Source of the DNA: Nematostella vectensis
Lineage: Eukaryota > Cnidaria > Anthozoa > Actiniaria > Edwardsiidae
Assembly (NCBI RefSeq): GCF_932526225.1
Contig: NC_064040.1
Span: 14,112,856-14,176,855, forward strand
Direction of reading: 5' to 3'
DNA: 64,000 nucleotides
How positions within the stretch are numbered: position 1 is the stretch's first letter; every line of letters begins with the position of its first letter. Shown here piece after piece: positions 37,669 to 48,800 of the stretch. Below the pieces are notes generated by a model. The model did not search any database. It saw only the letters and a list, made by a program, of their open reading frames with translations, and was not told the origin of the DNA. A program made the position numbers and the translations under genes.

Positions 37669-39680
37669 CTTATATGAGTCATGGGACATAGCTTGGGATA
37701 ATATTGTTGGTTTTTGTGGAGAAAAGAAAAAAAAACATGAAAAGAAACTCAATAAATGCAGTAGCCAAGATTGGACAGCAAAACAGACATACCCCAAAAA
37801 TACCAAGTACAAAATTCCCTTTGATCATGTGCTGAGTGGTCAATTAGCAAGATTTGTGTTTATAAGGCAGAGCCACACCATGTATTTTAAGTTAGGTAGG
37901 TGCAGGGGGGGGGGGGGCAGAGCTTTTGTGGGAACTTTTTTGCACTGTTTGATAGTAGCTATTCCTTCCCTTATTAGCATTTAAAATTAAATGTGCTTTA
38001 AAATTTATTAGCACCTGAACAAAAGATATAAAACTCTACACCCATGCAACTAATTTAAGATTATATGTGGAAGAAAATACTTTAGGTCACCCATAATTGG
38101 AATAGTTAAGATGTGGGCCATTTAAGTTTGTCTGCTACCCTAAATTTGCTTTTTGGTTGTTCGAGTGGAATTCAGTAATATTCAAATTGGCCTTTTATTA
38201 AAACATTGGCAAAGCCCGGGCTAAAAGGCAGGTTCCACCCTGGTAATTACTGTCCATTATACAAAAAACCCATATATACACAGTAATTTCATATAGAAGT
38301 CAGCCATATATATGCGAGTATCCCTTGTCTCTTGCAAGTCCTGTTTAGGGGAGTTCTTGCATGAACAGATTAAGGTATGGTATATTAAAGTTAGCTTTAT
38401 TTCAGACTGTGGTAACCCTCATAGAATGATGAACAAATAACATTAAATACCCCATCCCTTTCCCTACACTTCCACTTCCAAAATAACAACACATGAAAAT
38501 TGCACCCTTAATTTTTCAGGTTATTTGTTATTTATAAGGCTTTTGACCAATTTAGGGGTCTAGAAATGTTATAAAGTGCTTTCTGAGAAACACTATTTCA
38601 ATGTAGTACTTGAATTCTGATTTTTATTGTTTTAGAAACATAATAAGCCAATTTGTTTTGTTTGTGAAACAGGTTTCCTTTTCTTGTTAAAAGGTAAACT
38701 ATGCCCCTCTCTCTTTTTTCCGCTTTTCTGATTACCTGTCTAACAAGGCTGTAAGTTAACAAACTTAAGTTACCTTATAAGGATGTCCTGTCTAACGAGG
38801 CTGTAAGTTAACAAACTTAAGTTACCTTATAAGGATGTCCTGTCTAACGAGGCTGTAAGTTAACAAACTTAAATTACCTTATAAGGATGTCCTGTCTAAC
38901 GAGGCTGTAAGTTAACAAACTTAAATTACCTTATAAGGATGTCCTGTCTAACGAGGCTGTAAGTTAACAAACTTAAGTTACCTTATAAGGATGTCCTGTC
39001 TAACGAGGCTGTAAGTTAATAAACTTAAGTTACCTTATAAGGATGTCCTGTCTAACAAGGCTGTAAGTTAACAAACTTAAATTACCTTATAAGGATGTCC
39101 TGTCTAACGAGGCTGTAAGTTAACAAACTTAAGTTACCTTATAAGGATGTCCTGTCTAACGAGGCTGTAAGTTAACAAACTTAAATTACCTTATAAGGAT
39201 GTTCTGTCTAACAAGGCTGTAAGTTAACAAACTTAAGTTACCTTATAAGGATGCCCTGTCTAACGAGGCTGTAAGTTAACAAACTTAAATTACCTTATAA
39301 GGATGTCCTGTCTAACGAGGCTGTAAGTTAACAAACTTAAATTACCTTATAAGGATGTCCTGTCTCACAAGGCTGTAAGTTAACAAACTTAAGTTACCTT
39401 ATAAGGATGTCCTGTCTAACAAGGCTGTAAGTTAACAAACTTAAATTACCTTATAAGGATGTCCTGTCTCACAAGGCTGTAAGTTAACAAACTTGAATTA
39501 CCTTATAAGGATGACCTGTCTAACAAGGCTGTAAGTTAACAAAGTTATGTTACGTTAAGTTACCTTATAAGGAAATGGTCGTCTTGGGAACATACAGAAC
39601 TCATCATTAAAGTGTGTGTTTGCAACTGGTGCAGGACGTAGAAGAAAGCCAAAGCCATATCCACATGAACTGGTAGCCAT
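37588..39680 (-). CDS. Small two-exon gene for a 65-aa protein of unknown function
   Basis: ATG at 39680 in a good context (AACATGG), 39 codons to 39564, then donor TATAAG|GTAACT. The second exon, 37588-37668, adds 26 codons and a stop; phase 0 joins phase 0. The product has a Cys/Gly/Phe start (MATSSCGYGFGFLLRP), a block NTHFNDEFCMFPRRPFPYK and an aromatic, basic end (GGWALRNRYVTMWRKDSI). There is no signal peptide or membrane span. The short, Pro/aromatic/basic makeup and the end RYVTMW recall small axonemal (sperm or ciliary microtubule inner) proteins, but I do not recognise the family. The acceptor TCATATAAG|GTG has a poor pyrimidine tract. Without splicing the frame would end after two more codons. 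Confidence 0.55.
38734..39570. repeat. 52-bp satellite, 16 copies, carrying splice-site sequences
   Basis: Units start with CTGTCTAAC at 38736, 38788 and so on every 52 bases to 39516. Copies differ at only a few positions (AACGAGG/AACAAGG, CTTAAG/CTTAAA). Read on the minus strand, each holds CCTTATAAGGTAACTT, the same as the 5' splice site of the exon it abuts, and a CTTACAG acceptor-like string. The array fills the first 830 bases of the intron of the 65-aa gene. Confidence 0.97.
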
Positions 39681-39685
39681 GTTGC
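39564..39685 (-). CDS. First coding exon of the 65-aa gene
   Basis: Acceptor TGATTTTGCAG|GCAAC, five untranslated bases, then ATG. The donor CCTTATAAG|GTAACTTAA is identical over 18 bases to the unit of the adjoining 52-bp satellite. Confidence 0.6.
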
Positions 39686-39893
39686 CTGCAAAATCATAGT
39701 AAACACAAATTCCTGCAAGTTTACATGGAAATTCTCTAGGGCAAGAAAAAAGCAAAAAAAAAAAATTGATTGGACTCCCAGATATGGTATGTAATGTCCT
39801 AATAAGGAATATACTGAGTGAGCTAGAAAAAATTACAGTTTTCAAAACAAGATTGGTTGATATGTGATTTTCTTCCTGAACTTATTATTCTAA

Positions 39894-39932
39894 AATTTTT
39901 ATTATTTTATTATTTTATTATTTATTTTTTAT
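39894..39932. repeat. TTTTATTA microsatellite
   Basis: Short imperfect run of TTTTATTA/TTATTTTA units. Confidence 0.8.
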
Positions 39933-40308
39933 TGTAAAGTTTTTCACCGTGCTGTAGAGTTATTTAGCTCTCCACAACTACAGACCACATATCAAGCTAT
40001 TAAAATGGGCAATTTTACTTACTATATTTGGAAAGTTGGCACATATTAATGCCAAAACACCAAATGTTAAGAGAAACAGTCTATAAACTTGTTTACTATA
40101 TTTGTTTATCATTCAGAAACTTAGAAATGAGGTCTACACCAATATTGTTATACATAGGAGCCAGGGGGAAGGTGCACCCAATGTTTTTTTTTCTAAAATT
40201 ATAAGAAAACCATGTTGCTGTGCCCCCTCCCCCAGTTTTTTACTGTCTCTGTTTAGCCCCCCTATATCCCCACACATTCAACCAACAAATTCCACCCACA
40301 CCATGCCC

Positions 40309-40329
40309 CACCCCCCCCCCCCCCCCCCA
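40309..40329. repeat. Poly-C tract
   Basis: About twenty consecutive C in a C-rich stretch (about 40220-40345). Similar runs occur near 37266 (C), 37906 (G), 44878 (G), 44910 (C) and 48375 (G). Length is likely unreliable in any assembly. Confidence 0.8.
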
Positions 40330-41733
40330 TGCCCCCAACCCCCAACTTACAATATCCCTGTGAAGCAAAGGCAAGGGCTGACAGAAGATTTGTAACATAT
40401 TAACTCCAACAACTGTGTTTCAGGTAAGAGTAAGGGCATACAGTCAACATATTGGGGGGGGGAGAGTGAAGGGGGTAGCCAGGACTATTTTTAGGGGGGT
40501 AGGGAAGAAGCACTAAATAAGTTGTTTGCCCCAAACAAGTGATCTCGGAATAGAAAATGATGACTAAGGTAAAAGATTTCTCAATACGGAATACTCAAAT
40601 TTCAAATAATACAATTAATAGATGCATTTCATACAAAAATGTAATTGAAAGATATCCCAACTCAAGTCCAAAACAAACGTCATCAAAGTCATTCAATATT
40701 ATCCAACTAAAGAACAGCTATACAAACAGCTAGGGCCAACCAAGAAATGTTTCCTTTTCCCATATTTGCTCAATGAATTCAGGAATGATTCATGAATTAG
40801 CTAATTAAATGTAAATTGCGGTTTGAACCGAATTTAAAATCTAAAATTTTAAGAGCGACTTTCAAAACTGTCGAAACATGCAAAAACACTCAAAATAAAA
40901 ATCGTCGATGTCAGGAAATATTAAGTATATGAAAATTAACATACCAATAATAGTGGTTGATAAATTGCTGGATTGTTGGTTTCCATTTTGGATCGACGGT
41001 TGTGCAAATGGGTTCTTCTTTTTGCTAATAATAGTGGTATTTGAACACAAGAACACGCGGTTCGTGGTTTGCCCAGGAAACCCGCATTAGTTTTAGAGCG
41101 AATTCAACATGCTGCGAGGCCTCATGGGAAATTTAATCAGACACAACGTACTTTTTTCCTACCAAATAAATAAAAATTGTCATGTACTGTGTTGATCTCA
41201 TTTCTTTTTTTTTGTTTGATTGATTCTTTACTAAACAGTATACAATATCTCTAGCTAACAAGGCGATAGAAACGTCTAACATATCACGCTATGTTTGTGG
41301 CCCGCCCTTTTGGAAAAGGGAAAACAGACAAGACAGCAAATGTAATGTACTTTTAAAATTATGCGAGCAATTTTAGTCGAGATGCTGTTCATCGCATGGG
41401 GTTACGATTGCCAATGAACGTAGTAGGTGTGCATTCCAAAGTTCTTTTAGAACTGTCTATCTAAGAAAATAACGCCTTTCATAAGTGCTAAGTTTAAATA
41501 ATATATATACTTATAGGTTAAATACAAGCTTGCCTCAATCTTTTTATCTATTTGTTTTTTCTCATTGTTAGATATCGGATAGAAAAAGCTGTTTTTATCC
41601 AAATAACTCAATATACAAGATAAACAAAATTAGACCTATAGCACAAGGCGACCTCGTTCAAACGATAAAATCTGTCATTTATCAGTGCCATTTTCTTACT
41701 GAACTGTCCAAAACTGAGCTTCTCTCAACTTAC

Positions 41734-41950
41734 CTTATCTGTCAAGTTGCGAGTGCACGAGACGCGATAGAAAATATATCCTCTTCTGGGAACAATATCA
41801 GGGTTTTAAACACCCAAAACTTCCAAATAAACTCAAACGTAACGAATGAGGGAGCCATAACTATATTGCCCGAAGCGTTGTCAAATTCAGAAGAGCTTTC
41901 GTTTATTCGGTATTTGCAATTGAATAGAGCCATTTTACCCCCCCGAGGGC
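41734..41950 (-). other. Candidate 5' untranslated exon of the 65-aa gene
   Basis: Ends in a strong donor (CAGATAAG|GTAAGTTG) at 41734. It contains a 63-codon upstream frame that stops just before the donor, so it would be untranslated leader. The upstream boundary is a guess. Confidence 0.35.
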
Positions 41951-43800
41951 TACGCCAACGTTTTTCTTTGTACTGGTGTGTTAAACAAATCTCTTAAGTA
42001 CTGCTCTTGGAGGCTTAAATGGTTGGTAATAGGTGGACACCAAAGGTTTATTATGATGCTGTGAGCTTGAGGTAAGGGGTGATCCCTCACAGCGTACGCG
42101 ATGCTCACGATTATAGGACGCAGGTACGTGAAAAGTGGAACAAAAACAAACGGACGCTAGATAATCGCAACTTTTTGCTCAGACTATAAACTAAGCTTTT
42201 AAAGATTTTTTATTTCGATGTTTTACAAAAGCAAAGGAGTTTGTTTCCTTGTTCATTGCTGTAATGGAATACAAATAAAATGCCTACGGGTCTTTTAGAT
42301 ATACTTTGGGATCAACATCTTACCGCCTTATAAAGAATACTTTTTCGTAAGTTAAAGGATGATGTATCTTGCATGTATTTCTTTTCAGTCGCGTCAGTAC
42401 GAAACTGGTACTTGATAGAAAGAGCTGAAAAGTCAGATATCTATAAGTCAGAATTTAAAGTCAGAATAAGGAATTTTTTGTTCATTTCTAATCTTGGTAT
42501 TTTTCTGGGTATGAAATTTTGGGCTCTAACCAATCTTGTCATGTTTATGGCTGAGAACCCCTTTCCCCTATACACTGCATGCGCCATTTGGAATTTACTA
42601 TCAGTTTCATCGTTCTCAAAGATTTGCTTTTTCTTTCTTGACATTCTCGCGGTAAAGAAGTAAAGAGTATACTTTAAAAAGTTTATCTGTTTGTGGTACG
42701 ACTTCGTCCAGTTTTAGACGGTCGAGTCTATAACTAACTAGAATAAGGGGCAATGGCAATTAACCCATCTACCAAATTTCAAGTGATAAACGACCAACTC
42801 GTTTCCTGAGGTGCTTGAGTTGTTTTTCCTTCCGACTACTAGCAAATAGCCCGATCTCCTTGATTGAATAAGAACCGCTTGTTTAACTACGAAGAGCAGA
42901 TGGGCTATCTCCTGCGCATATTTAAACCAGGATCTATCCTCAGTTGTAGAGTTATAAAAGAAAAAAAATAATAAATATCTATTTACAATTGCACCGTTTT
43001 AATCCGACTTTTCATTGTCGTGTATACCAATTTTACTTTGATATACTTTATAGGTCTGAGACAATATTAATGTAATTACAAAATCGGAGTCTTGAAAATA
43101 CATGCTGTGTTGCCTTTCAACTTTTTTACAAGGACAGAGAAAAGTATAATGAGAGGCTAGGTTCAGCTTTGTAAAATGTATACATGCTGATTCTAATCGG
43201 CCCCTGTTGCGTTCTTGATCTAACGAATCGACGTTGCTTACTTAATCTTGAGTCTCAGGAGTACAGCAGGAAAGTATTATCAGAATAGCCATAGCAAGGA
43301 GAAAAAGCTTTGCCACAAATTTCAAACTTGAGATTAGTGATGCATCACCGTAGCATTAATTCATGTTCGGGATATAAGACTCCTTCTTAAAGTTGGAAAA
43401 TAGTATCTGATTTGGGTCAGCTGAAGTGTTTGATTTATAAACTTGTTCATGACTTGAGAGCGTGGGTACTTTTTTTGCATAAAGGTAAGATGGTAAAAAA
43501 GTAACCCGTTTATAAGACCACTCTCTCCGCTATCGCCGCAGGCTCCACCTTCGCAGGTGCAAATTTTATGCGAATGCGATTATTTTCAGGAAGCGGCGTG
43601 GTTTGATTAAAATAGTAAAAATATGACTTCTCATAGACTAAAGAGCTCTTACAAAAATTGCAAAGGGCAAACATATTTCAAATTTGACGTAACTAAGACA
43701 AAATACAAGGAACAAGTGTATTGTATCTGCTTTAGGTCGCAAACGTCGGGCAGTGGCTTAAATAAGGCGTGTCCCCTCAACGCCAACCCCAAAGTCAAGG
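41951..43800. other. No recognised gene
   Basis: AT-rich with short open frames only. A 96-codon plus frame at 42373-42663 has hydrophobic stretches but no supported start, splice site or family. Confidence 0.5.
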
Positions 43801-43803
43801 CCT

Positions 43804-43968
43804 AGAAAATGATCCAGATTGATCAGTGACGATCCAGAAAATAATCCAGATAGATCAGTGACGATCCAGAAAATGATCCAGATGGAGCAGCCACGATCCA
43901 GAAAATGATCCAGATGGATCAGTCACGATCCAGAAAATGATCCAGATGGATCAGTCATGATCCGTCAA
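43804..43968. repeat. 32-bp tandem repeat rich in GATCCAGA
   Basis: About five units of GATCCAGAAAATGATCCAGA followed by TGGATCAGTCAC, with point variants. It is full of GATC sites. Confidence 0.93.
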
Positions 43969-44254
43969 GAACTTTTAATTGATGCACCGCAACCTCCGCA
44001 TTCCCCCCACCCCCTATCCCTATCGGTGGTCATGCAGGGCGCGTCAAGATAAAATAAAAACAAGCATCAAGCTCGCAAAAGCAAAAATATTTGTTGTTTG
44101 TGCTTAATCTGCCACGTGAGGGATCTAGGTAGACAGTGCCTGTAGGCTGCAACAGCTCATATCAATCTTGTTCGTGCTTAAGGTTTGGGACGTCACAGCA
44201 AAAAAAAGACCCACTTTATGGCGGTCGAGGCGCGCACCCTGCAAAAGTCAGTAT

Positions 44255-44330
44255 GTACGCACCCCCTATTTACGCGCCCCCCATGTACGCACCCCCTATT
44301 TGAGCACCCCCCATGTACGAACCCCTCTAG
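44255..44330. repeat. 34-bp repeat, TACGCACCCCCTATTT/GCACCCCCCATG
   Basis: Two full units and part of a third, C-rich. One more TTTACGCACCCCCTATGTAC occurs at 44556-44575. Confidence 0.85.
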
Positions 44331-44605
44331 GTTACGCACTCTACGTACTCTCCCCCTATAGATAGATAGATAAGTAGAACTGACTTCTAAATTATAGTTG
44401 CTGTCAGCAGACAACAATACAATAATTACGATAATAATTAAAGTATAAAGTGCAGAACTTCCACGTTACAAAATGTCTATAGTATACTGGTTTGGGACAA
44501 AAGATGAAAATCGTGTCGTATTACATGGCTGGATCTGAGGGTGTATCTGGCATTATTTACGCACCCCCTATGTACACCCCCACCTCCCTTCCCCCCGCCC
44601 CTATA

Positions 44606-44937
44606 GAGGCCCGTACCCAGGATTTTTCTTGGTGGGGTGCGGAATCCGAAAAGTGGACCTAATTTTTCCGGGGGGGGGGGGAGGGGGCAGTTCTCTGATA
44701 AAAATCTGACCACCCCCTAAAGAACAAAGGGGGATGTTTTATGCCTTTGGAGTATCTCCACGGAACGTTTATTGTCGGATTTGGCTACAAACCAGAGTGA
44801 TCTATCTTATGCTTTATAGTTTAATCTACAAAAGAGCACGCCTATTGAGAACCGGAAGTGGACCTTCGGCCGTTGTGGGGGGGGGGGGGGGGTGCGTTCG
44901 CACTCCCTGCACCCCCCCCCCCTTGGGTACGGGCCTG
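44606..44937. mobile_element. Non-autonomous DNA transposon, TIR (C/G)AGGCCCGTACCC, TSD CTATA
   Basis: Starts GAGGCCCGTACCCAGG and ends CTTGGGTACGGGCCTG. It is flanked by the same five bases, CTATA, at 44601-44605 and 44938-44942. The interior has G and C runs and no coding capacity. It matches the element at 50144-50410, including the segments around AAAAGTGGACCTAATTTTTC and TCTCTGATAAAAAT, but in the opposite orientation. Confidence 0.9.
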
Positions 44938-45112
44938 CTATATGTACTCGCCTGGGAAGAGCAAGTGAAAGATTTATGGGCGCACTGCCCAGAGTAATGT
45001 GGGGAAGGGGGAGGAAAGGATGCATGGCGACTTGCGCTTGCTACGCAGATTGACAAAGTAAACAACTTTGTTAACAAAGTTAAGATTTATAACACTAGCG
45101 TTATATTGTTAC

Positions 45113-45497
45113 TTACAGTAAATGATCTAATAAATGCCGAGGGCGTCTGTTAAATTTTTGATGGCCCAAAGGGGGGCGCTTAATAGCGTTTATTAGAGAG
45201 GGGCGTTCTTTACAAACTCTTTTTTCAGTCAGGATCACGTTAATTATAGCCTGCGTAGCAAGCGTTTCTTGACATTGAGCAAGTCACCAACTAGAAGTCA
45301 AGCATATTAAGCAAGAAGGCAATTGAATGTGATTTTTATTACCAAAAGCCCGCCTTCTATGTCGTTTGTTTTCATGCTGGGAGGGAGGGAAGGGTAAGGC
45401 GTTTAATAGAGAGGGGCGTTCAATACAAACTTTTAAGCTTAGGGGGGCGTTCATTAGATAGGAATGATAGAGGGCGTTTATTAGATCATTTACGGTA
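45113..45497. mobile_element. MITE-like element with GTAAATGATCTAATAAA inverted ends
   Basis: Left end GTAAATGATCTAATAAATGCC and right end, reverse-complemented, GTAAATGATCTAATAAACGCC: one difference in 21. The interior of about 340 bases repeats GGGCGTTTATTAGA-like strings and has no gene. The target-site duplication is unclear. Confidence 0.8.
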
Positions 45498-48478
45498 GTA
45501 AAAATGGTGATACTCCTACTTGGAGTAGGGTTATAATTTTCCCTTACATTTTCCCGTACATTTAATACCATTGACGCTGCCTGATACACAAACATTAGGT
45601 GATTTATGTGATTTACGCCGATTCATTAAACGATAAGTTTTCTATTTTATTCATAGAAAGTGAGTTTATGTTATGGATATATTGATTTCTCAATATATCA
45701 AGCACGTTTTTTCTTTAGTATAGGTACAATATAATCATTATGTAAAAGTTGGTAAATAACCCAAACTCGCTGCAACGATATTTTCAATGGATTTCCTTCT
45801 ATATCTTAAAATCGAGAACCTCTTTGCAACGATACCTCGATTTTACGATACATTTTCTTTCTCCCGAGGCATATTGTAAAATGTTCCACTGTAAATCATT
45901 TGTGGTAAAAACCGTTTCTCCTTTAACCTGACGATTTTCTTAGTTCTTGATCGAGTGGGGAGAATTTGTTACCTCATCAGCGGAAGCGTGAGGTAGTTTC
46001 AAAATGCTTTGCTTAGTCAAACTAAGGGCGCGTTTTTTTAATCGTGATTCGGGAATGAGAATGATTAGAATAGAAAAAGCGCGCGTTCGTTTATCCCGAG
46101 TTCCCATTCCGGAATGGAAGGAAGGCCATTCCACCGATTCTGCATGACTCGAATGCCATTCTGAACATTCTCTACCAACTATTCCTATTCCAGAATGATA
46201 GGTAAAAAAAGAATTGAAGTAGACTAGTTGGAGGTTTGATTTAAAAAGGATAAGTTTTGCTTTTTTATTTATTTTTTATTAGTTAAAACTGTAAATAAAA
46301 CAACTTGTACCTCACAAACTCACAAAAGACATCTTTTGAATAATCAAACAACATTGTTGTCTTTAGTAAAAGAATATTTGTAGAAATATCCAATGCTCTA
46401 CGGATAGTCTTGTTACGCATGAAAGCATTGTAATGAGCAGCATAAATAGAGATTACTTTATGGTTGGTGAGCGCGTACGATTTTTATTCACGTTGAATAG
46501 TTTCTTCCGTCGCCTGCTACAAAAGTTGTCGCGCTATTCATGATTATGGGAAACAAGGAAATAATGAGGAAATATTCAACAAACAAAAATTTATCCCACA
46601 TTGGCTAGAACAGTCAAGGCTATAGCCAGGATGAAGCGATTCTAACACTTGTATTAGTATGGACGAAAAAAACTATCAAAACCCATAGTTACACTATTAT
46701 AACATGTAACAATGTATCTTTTAGGGTTTTTTTTCTGCCGAGATAAGGAAACTCGAAAACTCGAAAGACTTATCGACATTCGCTGCCACAAGCAGAGGTA
46801 GCTCCCAAATTCGAAAGATACGTGATCGGTTTAAGTGACCATAAAATGGTAAACGTGCTCCTCAAGATGATTGACAGCTCAGTCCAATATATCAAGATAG
46901 GGTTAGTTAAGGACTTGTCATGCATGCGAACCTGTCAGGCGACACAATGCAATGTTTGACATATCAGCTATTATCCTCGAGTAAGGACCTCCCTGTACCC
47001 GCCAAATTATGCCATTAAGCACTTTAAGATTGACACTGAGTCCACTATCGCTATCGTCGACTTCAGAATGACTGACAGGTTAGTTATTATCTTGAATGGA
47101 AGTGAAGTGGGATATGTTAAAATGCCTCGTTAAAGTTTTCTCGAGAATTATCTGTAACCGCAGTGGTAATGGCTTATAAAAGGCTTTGCAGTGCTAGCCG
47201 GAATAAGCATTTAAAAAAAGAAGCAAGTTTTTAACAAAAAGATCTACACTAACGAAAGCTTAACATTTGAGCGATTCATTAAATATTTTTTGCGGGTGGG
47301 AGATTTATGTTAGGTCTAAGAAATTTGCGAGTTTGAGATAATTTTTAACAGTCGTTTAAGGTGAGAAAGAGTCAAATATAAAAATAGCACTGCAATTTAT
47401 AATTGTTTGATAGAGTCAAATTTAAAAATAGCACTGCATTTATAATTGTTTTTAAACAATTTAAAAATACTTAACGCATTATTGGTGATGTAGTTTCTAA
47501 GCTGCTTTTGAAAAAAAAAAGTATCATGTATTCTTTAATTGACTTCTTTGTCAAAGCTTGGTTTTAAAGCCACTTCAGACAGTTTCAATAGATTTAAACG
47601 ACAATAAATGTGTCAACGTATAAAACAAAACATACCTGAATAAGGCCGCGTCACAAGAAAACACAGAATATTATGTTTTGATGGAGTGATCGTACATAAA
47701 GTTCACATCACAAACTTGACACTTTGCGTGTGATGCGGTGTTTTGAGATCACGTGACATCAAGGCGGTTAGCTTACTATCATTGCGACCTAAACCAATGA
47801 TGTCTTAGGCCCCCCTATCACGTGATATTGGTGATAGCAAGGGGTTAGATATTAGTAAGTAGTAGGGTAGATGTCAGTACAGATCCATTTACGGAGGAGA
47901 TGTGAAATACCAAGGATGGGGTGTGGTCTTCCACTGACCGATTTCCAGGGGAAGCGGGTTTTTTTTATCATCCATTTAATATCCTTTAAATAAAGGAACT
48001 GATACTAATACAAAGCAAACACTAACACATTTAACAATTATGAACATGACATAGAAAGACGAATAAAAAAATGGTAGAAAAGCCAACTGAGGCATCCCCC
48101 CTTCCTAAACATGGAAGGAATACAAAGGGAAAAGAATGTTTAGCCATCTCCTCATATTCCTAATGGCATCGTGCTGCGACACTGTCCGCTGTCGATCAAA
48201 TATCATATCATCCCTTTACAAGCCAGTAGCAAAATAAATATTTATGGTTATGAAAAAGGTGGCAAGATACCGTTCGGTGTGGTTTTTAATTCTAATCTAA
48301 TCTTGTAGTCGGTAGTGAAGAGATCAAGAGCTACAAGAAAGATATACCCTACTAAACAAAGACGGCCTTTCCGGGGGGGGGGGGGGATGAAAGGGGGGGG
48401 TAGAGAGTAGGAGTTCGGAGAAAGCGAAAAGCTTTTAAAAAATAGAACAAAAACAAATATGAATAATGCAAATAATTA
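45498..48478. other. No recognised gene; repeat-like patches
   Basis: 46028-46200 is dense in GGAATG/CATTCC strings in both orientations and GCGCG ends, suggesting an old short transposon with no clear ends. 47372-47457 holds an imperfect direct repeat of about 43 bases (AAATAGCACTGCA). A TGATTGACAG motif lies at 46868. 47889-47937 is a 49-base copy of 52746-52794. A poly-G run lies near 48375. Confidence 0.5.
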
Positions 48479-48484
48479 TTTATT
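48479..48484 (-). terminator. Polyadenylation signal of ependymin-related 1
   Basis: AATAAA on the minus strand about 100 bases after the stop. Confidence 0.5.
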
Positions 48485-48585
48485 TAAACAAGTTTACTTA
48501 GAGTTTTAAATTACTTTAAAAAAAATTATAAAAGACAGAAACAGATTTTCGTTGCCTCATTTGCCGTTCGGTGTTATGCGCAGGT

Positions 48586-48800
48586 TCAGAAGTAGAATTC
48601 GGAGGGCGCGTCTCTAGCCTCGTTCGCGTGATGGCGCTCAGGTGCATGCTTGCAGTCGCTCGGGTGCGCGTAGTCCGCGTCCGTCACCTCGAATCGCGAG
48701 ATGTTGGTCAGGCTGAAATAGGATATTTGTTTCATGGGGATGTGGATGAGCGCTTCTGTCAGAACGCAGTCAGCAGCGGTCACCGTTATGATGTACTGGG
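48586..48800 (-). CDS. Ependymin-related 1, exon 5 (terminal)
   Basis: QYIITVTAADC, then ISYFSLTNISRFEVTDADYA and HPSDCK, the conserved ependymin C-terminus. A polar His/Arg/Glu tail ends SEFYF. Acceptor TGGTTCGTAG|CC. Confidence 0.92.

Noticed and set aside
38734-39570. CRISPR-like array
   Set aside because: Units are contiguous 52-bp repeats without unique spacers, in an animal gene intron.
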